Positions 51,230 to 63,396 of a stretch of 64,000 bases of DNA are shown here, piece after piece. The DNA is from Otis tarda (taxonomy: Eukaryota; Chordata; Aves; Otidiformes; Otididae), in the NCBI GenBank assembly GCA_026413225.1, contig CM048552.1, positions 183,368,053 to 183,432,052 on the forward strand, written 5' to 3'. A program made the translations under genes and the position numbers. The notes under the pieces were generated by a model. The model did no database searches and had not been told where the DNA came from. It saw only the letters and a list, made by a program, of their open reading frames with translations. Position 1 is the first letter of the stretch; each line of letters opens with the position of its first letter.

Positions 51230-51390
51230 GGAGAGGAGAGGTTCGGAGATGTTTGGAGAGGAGAGGTTCAGAGAGGAGAGGTTCGGAGAGGTTCGGAGAG
51301 GTTCGGAGAGGTTCAGAGAGGTTCAGAGAGGAGAGGTTCGGAGAGGTTCAGAGAGGTTCGGAGAGGAGAGGTTCAGAGAGGAGAGGAGAG
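51230..51390. repeat. GAGAGGTTCG minisatellite
   Basis: About 161 bp built from GGAGA pentamers and GGTTCRGAGA decamers. GTTC recurs about eleven times at spacings of 10 or 15 bp, so the array stays in a five-base register. It ends in a purine stretch up to about 51406. Two overlapping + frames read through it because the units lack stops; they are not genes. Confidence 0.93.
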
Positions 51391-51406
51391 AAGAAGAAGA
51401 AAAAAG

Positions 51407-54400
51407 TGAATTACATTTCAAAAGCAATGTTGAAAATCACAAAAAAAATCATATTACAAAACCAAATTTCTACTCATGGGAATTGTATAGCAGGTGGGTA
51501 GTATATTCAGCCCCTGGCATGGAAGCTAGTGCTGGCTTTAAGACTCTGCTGCTAGTATGAGAAACCATCTTACAGTCCTTTACACATAAGCATTCCCATC
51601 TATTGTATCACTACCTCTTGCTTTTTGATGACTCATGGCAGGGCTAGATCATGAGTTTTGTGCTGGGATTTTAGGCCATGAGATCCGCACATACTGTTGT
51701 GTTGGCTGCTGGTAATCCATATCCCCACCTATGGGGAAAAAGCAAGCTGGTAGGGTCTGGTGTTGACTGATGGTCATCCTGTTTCAAGGGCGCAGCACCA
51801 TCCATTTACAATTCATACTTTGTGGCTTGTGCATATGGAGATGTTGGTGTACAGCAGATAAAGTCAGACACACTGGCCAATTTGCTTGATTCTGTGCACC
51901 ATATGAACGGCTCCTCCAGCTCATTTGCAAGCTAACGAGCTTGCTGTCTACACAGCAGATCCTAGGGCAACAGCATGAAAATGTGAAAATTTCTACTGTG
52001 AGCAGCTGTGTTGCAAAACTGTGGCAGTGGGTTGTCCTTGACTCCTCTGCTGCTGTAGCCACATAAGCACTACGGCAGGATCAGGACCACTAGGAGTTCA
52101 CAGACAGGAGATATTCAGGGGTCTCCCACCTCAATATGAAATGGGCTGGGTGCACAGCTGATTCCCAGAGGATCCCACTGGTTTGGGGCTAAAAAAAATG
52201 TGTGGAGGCACATTTCTGCCCACTTCCATGAGATCACACAACATACTTTCATTGTGGGAGCCAGTCTTGCTTGAGGCTTTAGAGAGAGAGTCCGACCGGT
52301 TCTGCACAACACTCTATCTTTTAATGCCTTCCCCGTAAATTTTATATCTCCAAATAAGGCTTGCCAGAAAATAAACAATTTAAAAATACTCTAATAATAA
52401 AAACTGTATATGACTGATATATACAGAAAGTACTATAATGTATATACATGTTGCATGTTTCCTAACTTCCTTATCAATCTTTTTATGCTCCTAACAGATT
52501 TGTTTCTCCTACCTAGATTTTAAAAAAAGGAAACTGAGAGAATAGAAGTCCCAGTGCTCAGCAGCATTGTGCAACATGAATCTGAGGGACTGGAACATTT
52601 CAATCCAGTACATGGGCTTCTGCCATTTGAACTAAAGGGGAAACTGAGTTTGTGGGTAATTTAACATAATTGCAGGGAAAATCCCTTTAAAACCAGATAC
52701 TAAAGCATCTGTAGTGCAAAAAGACTTCTCGTCTGCCAGCTGCTAATATCTCACTAACCATATCCAAAATAAATGGTTTTGACTGGATTTTTTTTAAAGT
52801 TACCCTTAAGTTGGGGTATCCAAGATTAACAACTTCAACCTGGAGAATGAAAGATCTACTGAAGGTAAATCAGAATGCTATAACAAAAAATGCTGAGCAA
52901 GACTAGAGATAGTCAGAACCATCTTTGGCATCTACATAAGTGAGAGAACAAACCCAAATATACTTCTGAATTCAGGCTTAACTCACCAGAATGTTGCTTT
53001 ATGCAAAATGTCAATGGGCCTGTTTATTTTTTCTGTCTTGACTTTTCCCACTTCTGTTCTCTAGAACATATCTAAAACTGGATTCCAAAGCTGGTGCTGG
53101 TGAGGCTGGATCATATTCAGATCTCTTGGTATAGCTGCCTTACTTTGGTCTTGCAACTACCATAGTCTATGAGCACAAGAGAATGAGATTTGATTCAGGC
53201 TACCTGTTACCTAAGAAAACCAAACTATGCGTTCATATTCAAGAAAGAGAAAGAAGGTGTTAATGATGCACAGAACCATACTCCAGGTCCCTAACTTGGC
53301 ACTGACTTCACATTGAGAGCCAGAAAACTGCAGCCTGGACTTCATGTGTTACTCTTTGGATCTTTGTCTGTGCTTGCACGCTCTACCATAGGCAAAGCTG
53401 ACTTCGCCTTGCTGCCGTATAAACCAGCAAGCTCAAGGTGAGATCTAAAAGAAAAGCTATGTATGGGCATTTTAGGTAATCAGCTGACTTCCCACCACCT
53501 TTTTGCCCTCTGCCTTGTGCTTGGAAAACGGGAGCTTTCCTCCACACGATTCCCCCTTGCTGTCAGCTATTTTAAATGGACTCCTGCAGCCGTATTGCCA
53601 GACACGCTGGGTTGTAGGCTCATCGATATTATGCAAATTTACCCTGCAAGTAGATTACCTGTTACTGTGGGAACAGACTAACCTGCATCTGCCGCATTGC
53701 TTTCATTTTTACTGGACAAGGTTAATGATGAAAATAAGGTTCATCTAGTAAAAGGTTAAGCAATTGATTATCAAAGAGAAAACTGAGTTACAAAGACCTA
53801 AACCAATAAAACATGAAGCTAATGTCTCTATTTGGAGTGATTTCTTCAGGTTTTTCTTTCAGCATTTTGAATTTGGTTACATCTTGGGGTTAATATTTCC
53901 TTATATTGGCAGATGGATATTCCACACTAGTTAAAAAGATTTGGGTAATTTATTTATATGATAAATGCCACTATTTTTAACATGGAAAAAATAAAGATTT
54001 TTTTTTTAAAGTAGACATTTGGGATCTAACCCTACATATTCTGGGCTGGCATTTTTTTTAATTATTTTTTTTTAATTGGAACTGAATTGGACCTTTAGCT
54101 GTACCAGTATTATCTTCAAGACTAACAAAAGTGTGGAGAGCACACATTCATTTGTCACTATAAACTAGCTATACATATGAGATTACAAATAACAGAAGGC
54201 AAATGCTGCAACAAATGTATTCTCCTTTCTAGCTTTCAACCTTGGCTGGCTTGAAGAGTTCTAAAATGCCTGCTGGGGACTACCAATTATCTGCACCCTG
54301 GTGATTAAAAATGTATCAGAGCATAGGAATTGCCCACTCTTTCCTGTTTGTGTTTTTAATACGTTGACTGTACCTTGCAGCACTACCTTCAGGTTCATTT

Positions 54401-57400
54401 TAGGCTTAATCCACCTCTTCCCCCCGCCAAAATTCAACCAATAGTGACACCCATATACACCATATAATGCAATCCCTAAAAACCTACCTGAAACTTAAAT
54501 TTTAACACAATTTTAGAGGGAACAACACTCGACCTTTGGGAAACTCTTACCAGAATGGAGAGCTACACTTGTTTTGTGATAACTAACTCCCCAGGTATTG
54601 AGGTTTAATACTGAAAATGGTGTATTGCAAGCAAGCGAAAAGAGCAAATGGAAACTGCACAAACCAATTTGCTGTTTTCACTTATGCTTCAGAGCTCTGA
54701 ATGTCATCTTGGGTAGAAAATGTCTTAGCAGTTTTCTCTTGCCACCTGAAACCATTCTAATATATTGAAAAATGGCAGTGACATTTCCCCAAGATATTTT
54801 TATGTGCAGTACTTGTTCAATCCTAAGTGAGAAGAGAAAAAAAAGGGCTCTGATTATAAACAACTGAAACAGTGTCCTCAGTGGAACTGCTCGTTCCCCC
54901 CCCCGCCCTCACCACAACAAATATTTTTTTTTTCTAGAAGAATCCTCATTTTCATAAAAATGCTGTATTTTTAATTAAGAAATATAACTCTGAAGTAATA
55001 CTACCTCTCGTCTCCTCTTTTTTTCTTATAAAATGTAGACAAAACAGTAGCCACAGTTACAATCCATTCAGTTGCCATTCTCTGGTCAGGCTGAGTGAAG
55101 TCTCCGAGTACATGCTCTTCCGTATCGGCAAAGGCATTCAGACTGGCAGGTAAAGAGTCTAATGACTTTTAAATAGATATTTCCTCCCTACCTACATGGT
55201 GGTGACTGGGCTGCAAACAAGCTGGTGTACTTCAGGTGAATTATAAAATTTAGGTGCATATAGAAACTGGGAAATAGATCCTGGTGTAGCAGTTTCTCCG
55301 TAAGTCAGGTTTTATAGTATCTTAAGGGTGTTGCCTTGTGAGATATGTGGAAGAATTTTTTACCCAGAGCTAGACTAACTAAGGAAAAATCCTTTTCAAG
55401 TTTTGGCTTCTCCTGGAGTAGCTGGAGCATATCAGGATGAGCTGTTTACATTGTCATAGTTAAACAGGAAACAGGTAGCAACACAAGGTGCTATAAATAT
55501 TTTTCAGGCTATAAAGATCCACATATATCCCCTACAATCAAGGTGGATTTAGAGTAAAACACGTTCTGCAGAAGCTGGAAGCATACCTACACCTCTTCTG
55601 GTAGAGCAAGATGACTCCACAGTCCCACTGGCATGAGGTGCCAACTCCCTTATTTCTGAAGACAGAAATGATTTAAGATGAGACCTCAACCTGCTCTGTA
55701 AGAATTATTGGCACTACTTCACAGGTGGTGTAAGATAATACATTTCTTGTTGAAATAAACTACAACCCTTGTGCCTCTTTTTGTGCATATGTTTTAAGAC
55801 AATAAAGGAATAATTTCCACTATCAAAAAGAGTCTTAAATGATTGTCCTCCATACGATATTTTATTTTGGACTGTGACCAAGTAAGAGTTACTATTATTT
55901 GTGCATTTCTCACATAAAATCAGAGATAGGCTCAACTGAACAAGCCAGAGGATTTATTACATTGCCAAGAAAGCCTGTGATCTAAAACCAGAGGTGCTGC
56001 TCATGGATGTACAATTTTTCATGTGTGTTTGTGAGTTACGCTCTGTAGAGAGCAGAAAAGCAGGTGTGAGAGGAGTAGGATGAGGACAAAGCTGCTGTGT
56101 ATCACTTCAGAGGGCGAAGGAGTGTCTTGATGCTATATTAATATTTGTATACATATTCCTGATGCATTGTATTGAGGTAGCATTGGCTCGGCTCTCAAAC
56201 ATTCACATGGACTGAGAGTAGACAGCACTGCCAAATGGGATGTCTATGGCATTTGGCAGTGGAAACCTTTTTTCATTTCATTTCCCAGCTTCTTGATAGA
56301 GTTGAACTGATCTCCAGACCACCCCCAAGTGACCATGCCTCAATTTCCCTGTCTGTTAGATGAGTATAATGATACTGATGTGTTTAGAAGCGTACTTGGA
56401 GATTCATGGGGGAGCAAAGAGTGCTAGCTGAGAAATGGGCACCATCACCTTGAATATTGTTATTAGCTGTATTACATTATACACATAATGTCCTGGCACA
56501 TTAATATCTGTAGTGAGAAGAGATCATGGATATAAAGTCAGGTCAGCAAGAAGGATCCACATCTTTGAAAAACCAGTTCAGGCACAGAAGTATCCAAATG
56601 TAAGTGATGTGCAGCCTTGTCTGAAAACAGCGGTGAGAGCTGTGAGACCAAGTAGCCTACTTTGAAAATCGCAGATGAGAGGTTGTTGCTTGTTTGTTGC
56701 TTGTTTTTGTTTTTTGTTCAGGGATGTGCATGATGACTCGTGTTTATTCAGATAATCAGCTTCACAAACAAGATTGGGAGCATGAGCTGGATTTTATCTT
56801 GGTCAGCAAGTTTTCAAGAGAATCACTAAAGTGATTGTAAGAAAGCACTGGAAACACAATTCCTGGAAGTAATTCCCACTTGTCATGTTGAATTATTGAG
56901 AGACTTAGAGCTGCTAGGTTTTCCACGTCTCTGTTTAATCCTCTGTAAAGTGAGTAAATTAAAACTCAGAAGGACGTAGTAAGTTACCAAAATTATATTG
57001 TGAAAGATTTCCTGTCTCTTAGGAAGAGGTGAGCTGTCTCGTTCAAGGTATTAGTGTTCTGCTGTGATGAAGCAATTGTCTCTCCTAGATAAAACAAGGC
57101 AAAATCCTGTAACTTGGTGCTTCACTACTGATGACTGACAGCTCACTTTGAATTCATAATTATAGCCAAAACCCACATCTATTTCTTCATAATAAGTGTT
57201 TGGATTTGTGTCATTGTGATGTAAGAAGAAAATGTTTAGACCACTTCTTTAATTTCTGTAAAGAGGAATAAGGGAACAGCATGAGATAATGCTCCAGTTT
57301 CAAATAACCACCATAAAAAAAAATATTATATTTTACTTTCCTATAGGTTACACATTTTCCAGGTTATGTTAGAAATACATATTCACTTCATATGTAATGT

Positions 57401-60329
57401 ATTTGTTATTTTCTGGTTTTCCTCCAAGACATTTTGCCATTATCCTGCCAGGACTGTATGTTGTCTGACCACTTCCCCATTGCAATTAAGGATTGAAACC
57501 ACTTGCTTACGCACAACGGAGACCATCATACCTAACCCCAAAGGAGGCCAGAAACTCCTAGCACACTGCATTTCCCAGACCAACCAGGAGGCCCAGGGCA
57601 CAGAAGGACAGTGTGCTATTTGCAACAAGGGCTGGCACACTGACAATCCATACGAGTGGAGCACTTCAAAATAAAGAAAAAAAAAAAAATAGATGGAGGG
57701 GATTTAACGTGTCTCACAGAGAGGTACTGCCTGAACTTTCATAATAAAATGAGATAAACTACTTCAAAATCAGTAGTTAAGAGCACACTACCAAAGAGCC
57801 AGCCTCAAGAAGTGATATTTAATCAGAAGCTTTTCTTCAAATCATGCAGTATATATTCAGCAGTTAACATGCAGAATCACAGGTTTGATCTGAACAGACA
57901 TCAGAACATGAAGCTTGCACAAGCAACACAACCATCTCCAGAAATTTCAGTTTGTTCCTTCTCCCCCTTCTCCACTTTTCCTCCCTTCTCTCTCCAGTGT
58001 CAAAGTCAGAGAGGAGAAGCAGAGATGATGCCTTGGGATGCCAGAGGTGGGGTGTAAAAGAGAAGGAGGCAGTCTGTGACTCTAAATGGAAATATTTCAT
58101 TTATTTCAATGTGTTTTGTGTCAGGCCTGTTGTACTCAACAAACTTAAAAGTGATCAGCATGCGATAAAGTAAGACTCAGAATCATACGATCGGGAAGAT
58201 GAAAATGATTGCTGAGTCCAGCTTACAATTTTCATGTGTTTCTGTGAGTGTGTGTGTGCATGTGTTTGGGGACTGGGGATAGTACTAATTGATCATGTTT
58301 ATCAATCCATTGAATTAATCTTTAGTTTCTCATAAAGCAAATCTTGTAATACTGCAGAGCTGCAGCTGACATGTGTGTGAATCTGGTTTCTGCGCTGAAA
58401 ATAATCTTTGCAGTCATTTGTTCCATCTCTTCCTCAAGGCTGATGTTTAAGGACTTTAAAATGAAAATTGGTTTGGATCATCAGATAATATAAAAAAAAC
58501 TGAGCAAGATCAAATTGTTATTTGATATCTAAGTCCACGTGGCAACATCTTTGAAATGCTCTGACACAGTTATAGCGTGAGGACACAATGTTTTCTTAGG
58601 ATGCGGGAACACTGGCAGAGGAAGAAGCCTCTCAAATGACACACTGGCACAGACATGCATACATATATACAGAGACCTTAGGTGTGGGGAGTGGTCTGTC
58701 TACGTGCATATTTAATTTGAGAGTGGTTCTGTCAGAAAGATCCAATTCAATAGTTAAGAGGAAAGAAATGACTAGGTTTCCTTTTTTTCCCCCTCTAAAC
58801 TTTCATATTAGTCTGAAGCAAGCCGCGGTTTGAAAAGAAGCAGCTCTTCAGATTTATTGTGTTCTGGAGCCATTAATTACAGTGTGTCCCATTTCTGTTT
58901 ATTTGTCTTAGTTCTTCTTGGTGTTGAAAGACTGACCCTCATGGACATAAAAAAGATTATCTAGCTTTATCTGTCTCACCATCCTCTGTGGCTCAAGTCT
59001 TTGTGGTAGGGCACTTCCCCAGACTACATGACACAGCCAGATGTAGCAATTGGATACTGGGCTATGAAACAGAACTAATTTCAGATGTCAGCCTTCACAC
59101 TTCATAAAACAGGGAGCATATTACAGTGTACGTTAAATTCTAGAGCAAATAATACCAAACGTCTACGCAGATGTAGATTTGAATAATCTGGCAGACTGTA
59201 TTTGGAAATATTCTCTAAATTTCCTCTGTCCCTGCCCTGAGACTGTGGTAAGTAGCACAGAGACCAGCTGTCCAGCCTTGTTTTTCTAAGCCATTGACTA
59301 AACAGTGAGTTCATGTTCAAGATAACTGTGGGGAACCAGTTCATGAACTTCTTGAACTCTGCTGTCCATAAGTGTGGTGATGGGATTGAAAAACTGCCAT
59401 TTATTAATCGTGAGTCTTGTAACTAGAAATGAATCTTGGACCAAGTGTTTTCTTTTTTGTTTTGGTTAGGTTTTTTTTTTTTCATTAAAAGATGTCTGGA
59501 GAGAAAAAAAAAAAAAGTAAAAGTGCTAAGCTGGATAAGATGTTGACTTTTTGCCAGGGAAAGACATTGCTTTGTAAAAGAAGGAAATAAGATCATCACC
59601 TGCATATACAATCCAAGGACTTGCAGTGCATGTTGGCTCCAATGCCAGAGCATTTGCATGGGGCAGAATTCTCCCTGTGCTACTTTCCAGACTTATTTCC
59701 CAGTTTGGAGAGTTATTAACCTGGAGGTCTTTCCAGGTTATTTTATTTTGTCTATTTTACAGCAAAAGTTTGAAACTTCCCCTTTTCTTTCTTCTGTGCC
59801 AATTACAGGCAGAATAGGGATTGGTCTCTGAGGGAAGAAAGCTGCATAGAGCCTCAAGTTTCAATCCTATATTGCAGTTTAAGCCTCTAAACCTCTCCAT
59901 TCATGTTGATAACAATGCCTACATGTTGACCCTTTGTCCAATACAGACCCTTTCCTATTATACTTTTTAAAATTTTGTGAAACATAGCCTTATTGTATAG
60001 ATCCACATAGTCTGCTCCCCTAAGCTAGAAACCACATAATTCACTGTGCTTCAAGGTACATGCACCTTGCACAAGCAAAGCAGCATCTTGCCCTTAGTAT
60101 TAGAAAGTGCTTGACATCCATAAGCTGAAGTCAACACAGAAGAAGGGCTGGAAAAGACCCTTTGAGATAGATCCCTGCTATTGCAGGACTTATAAAACAA
60201 ATAATTCCTTTCCCTGATAGAGTAAAGTCTATCTAGTGAGATTTCTAGAGAGGTTCCCTGGCCCCTCTACCATAATTGGTGGGTTGTTTCAGAACATCAC
60301 TCCTTAAACGGATAAAAGAAGAGCAATGA
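51407..60329. other. Non-coding sequence, no gene seen
   Basis: About 8.9 kb, mostly AT-rich, with no recognisable CR1 or LTR. AATAAA followed by A13 lies at 57670-57689, directly after a short open frame. A T12 run (59471-59482) and an A13 run (59504-59516) face each other across 21 bp. Frames are 102 codons or fewer and not recognisable. Confidence 0.5.
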
Positions 60330-60713
60330 ACTAGTGAAGGGTCTATAGAATAAGTCTTATGAGGCTGAGGGAAGTGGGGTTGTAAGGAAGCTGAGGGGAA
60401 ATCTTACTGCTCTCCACAACTACCTGAAAAGAGATTGTAACAAAGTGAGTGTTGGTCTCTTTTCCCAAGTAACAAGTGATAGGACAAGAGGCCTCAAGGT
60501 TCAATATCAGGAAAAAATTCTTCACCAAAAGCATTGTCAAGCATTGGAACAGGCTGTCCAGGGAAGTGGTTGAGTCACCATCCCCAGAGGTATTTAAAAG
60601 ACATGTAGATGTGGTGCTTAGGGACATGGTTTAGTGGTGGACTTGGTAGTATTAGGTTAATGGTTGGACTCAATGGTCTTTAGGGTCTTTTCCCACCTAA
60701 ATGATTCTATGAT
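60330..60713 (+). mobile_element. CR1 LINE 3' end
   Basis: CR1 from the end of ORF2 (AAGTCTTATGAGG, CTCTCCACAACTACCTGAAA) through the 3' UTR (TTGGTCTCTTTTCCCAAGTA, GTGATAGGACAAGAGGCCTC, AAGCATTGGAACAGGCTGTC, GGGACATGGTTTAGTGGTGG) to the tail ATGATTCTATGAT. AATGA lies at 60325-60329 and 60714-60718, a likely 5-bp target duplication. It is the same subfamily type as the minus-strand copies at 25.6 and 36.3 kb. Confidence 0.93.
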
Positions 60714-61535
60714 AATGATTTCTGATTTCCTGCTTAAATATATTGCCTGCCAGCTTATATTCATTTGTTTGTCTATAGACCTTTAGTTTAAATGAACTCT
60801 TTTTCCTCTCTCATATCCCTAATGTATTCATGGCTAGCAATTACACCCCTTTAGCCTTGACATTGAAAGCTCTCCACTCCTCTGATATTCTGGTAGCACT
60901 CTCCTGTTCTGCTTCCAGTCTTGAAATCGTCTTTCTAGAATGTGGCTACCAGATTGGGACAGGTTGTGAGATCTCACTGGGGCGTTAACACTGCCCTCTG
61001 TGGAAACAGAACTGGAACAAAGGCATTGTATTTGGAGTCTCACCTAACTTCAACAGCTTGGTGATAATTGCCTTCAAGTAAATAAAGCAAATGCAAACAT
61101 TTCAAACTATAATTAGTAGGAAGTTCTTAACTAGTAAACTATTATTTTCACATTTTGCCTCTATGTGAGGCACCAAAGTATTTTATGATATGTAATTTGG
61201 ATCCAGATCTTCAAATTGTGTCAGAATAAACAGCAGCGTTCCTTGTTTCAGTTCATTCTTTTGTTGTGCTTTTGTATGATGAAGTAGAATAGGGTGTAGA
61301 TCTGCAAGTAGTTATTCGTGAAGAAACAATCCTATTTCTTCAGGCCCTAAGCTAAATGATGCTGAGGGAGGTGGTTTCTACTTACAGTGTGCCTGAAACC
61401 ATGACTGGTTTTGTGCACTCTTGGTGCACTTTTTGAAGAGGTTATACAAGTTTTAGCACTACTGACCTACCGATAACTGATTATTACAAATAAAAGTCCC
61501 TTTCCTTGCTGTTGACTCTGCTACAGTGTTACCCT
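60714..61535. other. Non-coding spacer between two CR1 copies
   Basis: About 820 bp of AT-rich unique sequence. The frame at 60834-61043 (minus strand) is short and not recognisable. Nothing else was seen. Confidence 0.5.
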
Positions 61536-61940
61536 ATGAAGAAAGGCTGAGTTGGGGTTGTTCAGCCTGGAGAAGAGAACACTCTGACGAGGCCTTATTT
61601 CAGCCTTTCAATACTTAAAGTGGGCCTACAGGAAAGATGGGGAGGTAGTCTTTATCAAGGAGTGTAGTGAGAGGACAAGGGGTAATGGTTTTAAACTGAA
61701 AGAGGGTAGATTCAGACTGAACATAAGGAAGAAATTTTTTTACAGTGAGGGTGGTAGAACACTGGAACAGGTTGCCAAGAGAGATGGTGGATGCCCCATC
61801 CCTGGAAACATTCAAGGCCAGGTTGGACGAGGCTCTGAGCAACCTGATCTAGTTGGAGATGTTCCTGCTCCTTGCAGGGGGGTTGGACAAGATGGCCTTT
61901 AGAGGTCCCTTCCAACCCTAACTATTCTATGATTCTGTAA
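61536..61940 (+). mobile_element. CR1 LINE 3' end
   Basis: CR1 from the ORF2 end (GTTCAGCCTGGAGAAGAGAA) through AGTGAGAGGACAAGGGGTAA, TTTTAAACTGAAAGAGGG, GATGCCCCATCCCTGG and TTCAAGGCCAGGTTGGACGA to GGTCCCTTCCAACCC and the tail ATTCTATGATTCTGT. ACCCT occurs at 61531-61535 and 61941-61945 and may be the target duplication. It is the same type as 44920-45197, and a clean match to the family pattern suggests a moderately young copy. Confidence 0.94.
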
Positions 61941-61945
61941 ACCCT

Positions 61946-62739
61946 GCCTCTGCTTTGTAATACTCATGGGCAGCTTTTAGCATGGTCTTCATTTGAACTA
62001 TTAAGTAGCACTGGCTGCAGGATCAAATTAGGTCATAAAGGAGGAAAAAATAGTGGATGTGTGTGTCTGCACGTTACTCTTCCTACCGTGCAGGCTTTGA
62101 TCATCCGCAGTACATTGTGGCTGCCATGTTGAGCACTGTGATATCAAACTTCATGCCATCCTTGCCAAAGCACTGGCTGACACTGTCCTGAGCTGGGTCT
62201 ACAGGCTATGTTCCTCCACATAGGAAAGTGAAACTTTCAGGGACGAGTGTATTGCCTTGTGCTGTGGGGGAAAAGCAGAAAAAGAGAGACATGCTGGTAA
62301 TTAGGACAGGCATCTGCAAATAGAGACACCTCAGCCCTGCATCCCTGCTCTCAGGATATATATTCAACATCACATCATAATTTAAATTAAATTGTTCTCC
62401 AAATCATGCTGTGTCCTTTTTGCACTGAGCATTCTGCTAAGTCAGAAAACCTCAATTTGCTTTCCTTCTAATTATTCCAAGCAATGTGGAACGGCTCTGA
62501 CAGGTGCGCTTACGCAGATGCCTTTGCTCGCACGTCAGAAGAGCAGATGATTGTACCACTTTCCAGGGAAGTGGGACATGCTGCTGTGCCTTCCTTCATG
62601 GGGGCAGAATTGAATCCAGATGCTCTTGTCCCATGCTTTAACCACTGAAATATGTGGAGAAAAGATGAAGTGAGAGATGAAGACAGACGTTCCAGATGGA
62701 TAGATATTATGTCTAAAACAGATTGTGCTTTTTATGGGA

Positions 62740-62749
<10 letters not shown>
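61946..62749. other. Non-coding sequence, no gene seen
   Basis: About 800 bp of unique sequence before the (CA)n run. No recognisable frame, repeat or RNA gene. Confidence 0.5.

Positions 62750-62800
<51 letters not shown>
62750..62800. repeat. (CA)n microsatellite
   Basis: About 25 perfect CA units, with an interrupted CATACACATA lead-in from about 62741. It produces spurious Thr-His and Cys-Val frames on the two strands. Confidence 0.98.
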
Positions 62801-62801
<1 letters not shown>

Positions 62802-63353
62802 TCTCCTTTCCCCTGTTGCTTTCCTCTTCCAAAACCTTAAAAGTGCCATGCAAAGTGGGAGAGCCCATCCTTAGCCAGCACACAGATATGTGGTTAGGAT
62901 TTCTTCTTCAGGATCCTGGACGATGTGTGGGCTTGAATCCTGCTGGCAAAAGAGGAATGTGAAGGGAAGTCTCCCACATCCTGTGGAGTGCTCTAATCTA
63001 TGAGCCAGTAGATAAAATTGTGTGCCTGTGGGAGAGCCCAGCATCTCCTCCCCAAGGGCTGTTCTGTGCCAAGCCCAGTCCAGTGCTCTGAGAGTACCTA
63101 CTGACATGACTGGTGCCGGTGAGATGAATAGGGAAAAAAAAAAGCAGTTTGTGAAAATTGGTGGGATTAGATGAGAGCACTGTCAAAACTTAAATGGGAA
63201 GAGTAGATTTTCTCTTCCAAAAGGAGATCCTCCTTCCTCCTCCCATATGACGTGGGAATGCCATGTTGTCTTTGTAAGATAAAGATTTGTCTATATCAAG
63301 TGGACAGTTAATTTATCTCAATCAAGTTCCATTCAAATATCACTTTGTACTAC
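62801..63353. other. Non-coding sequence, no gene seen
   Basis: Unique sequence between the microsatellite and the hairpin. Nothing was recognised. Confidence 0.5.
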
Positions 63354-63396
63354 AACATCCCTAAATACGACAATGGCAGTCGTATTTAGGGATGTT
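63354..63396. repeat. Perfect 18-bp inverted repeat (hairpin)
   Basis: The left arm AACATCCCTAAATACGAC (63354-63371) and right arm GTCGTATTTAGGGATGTT (63379-63396) are exact reverse complements around the 7-nt loop AATGGCA. Pairing stops sharply at both outer ends. Confidence 0.95.

Noticed and set aside
51230-51390. Regular repeats that might suggest a CRISPR array
   Set aside because: The units are 5-10 bp with no unique spacers, and the window is vertebrate DNA.
51153-51560. Two long + frames rich in Arg, Glu and Gly
   Set aside because: They are read-through of the GAGAGGTTCG minisatellite, whose units contain no stops.
59471-59516. T12 and A13 runs facing each other, a possible hairpin
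   Set aside because: Pairing would be only A with T homopolymers, both common in this AT-rich DNA.
62535-62849. Frames with Cys-Val and Thr-His repeats on opposite strands
   Set aside because: Produced by the (CA)n microsatellite.
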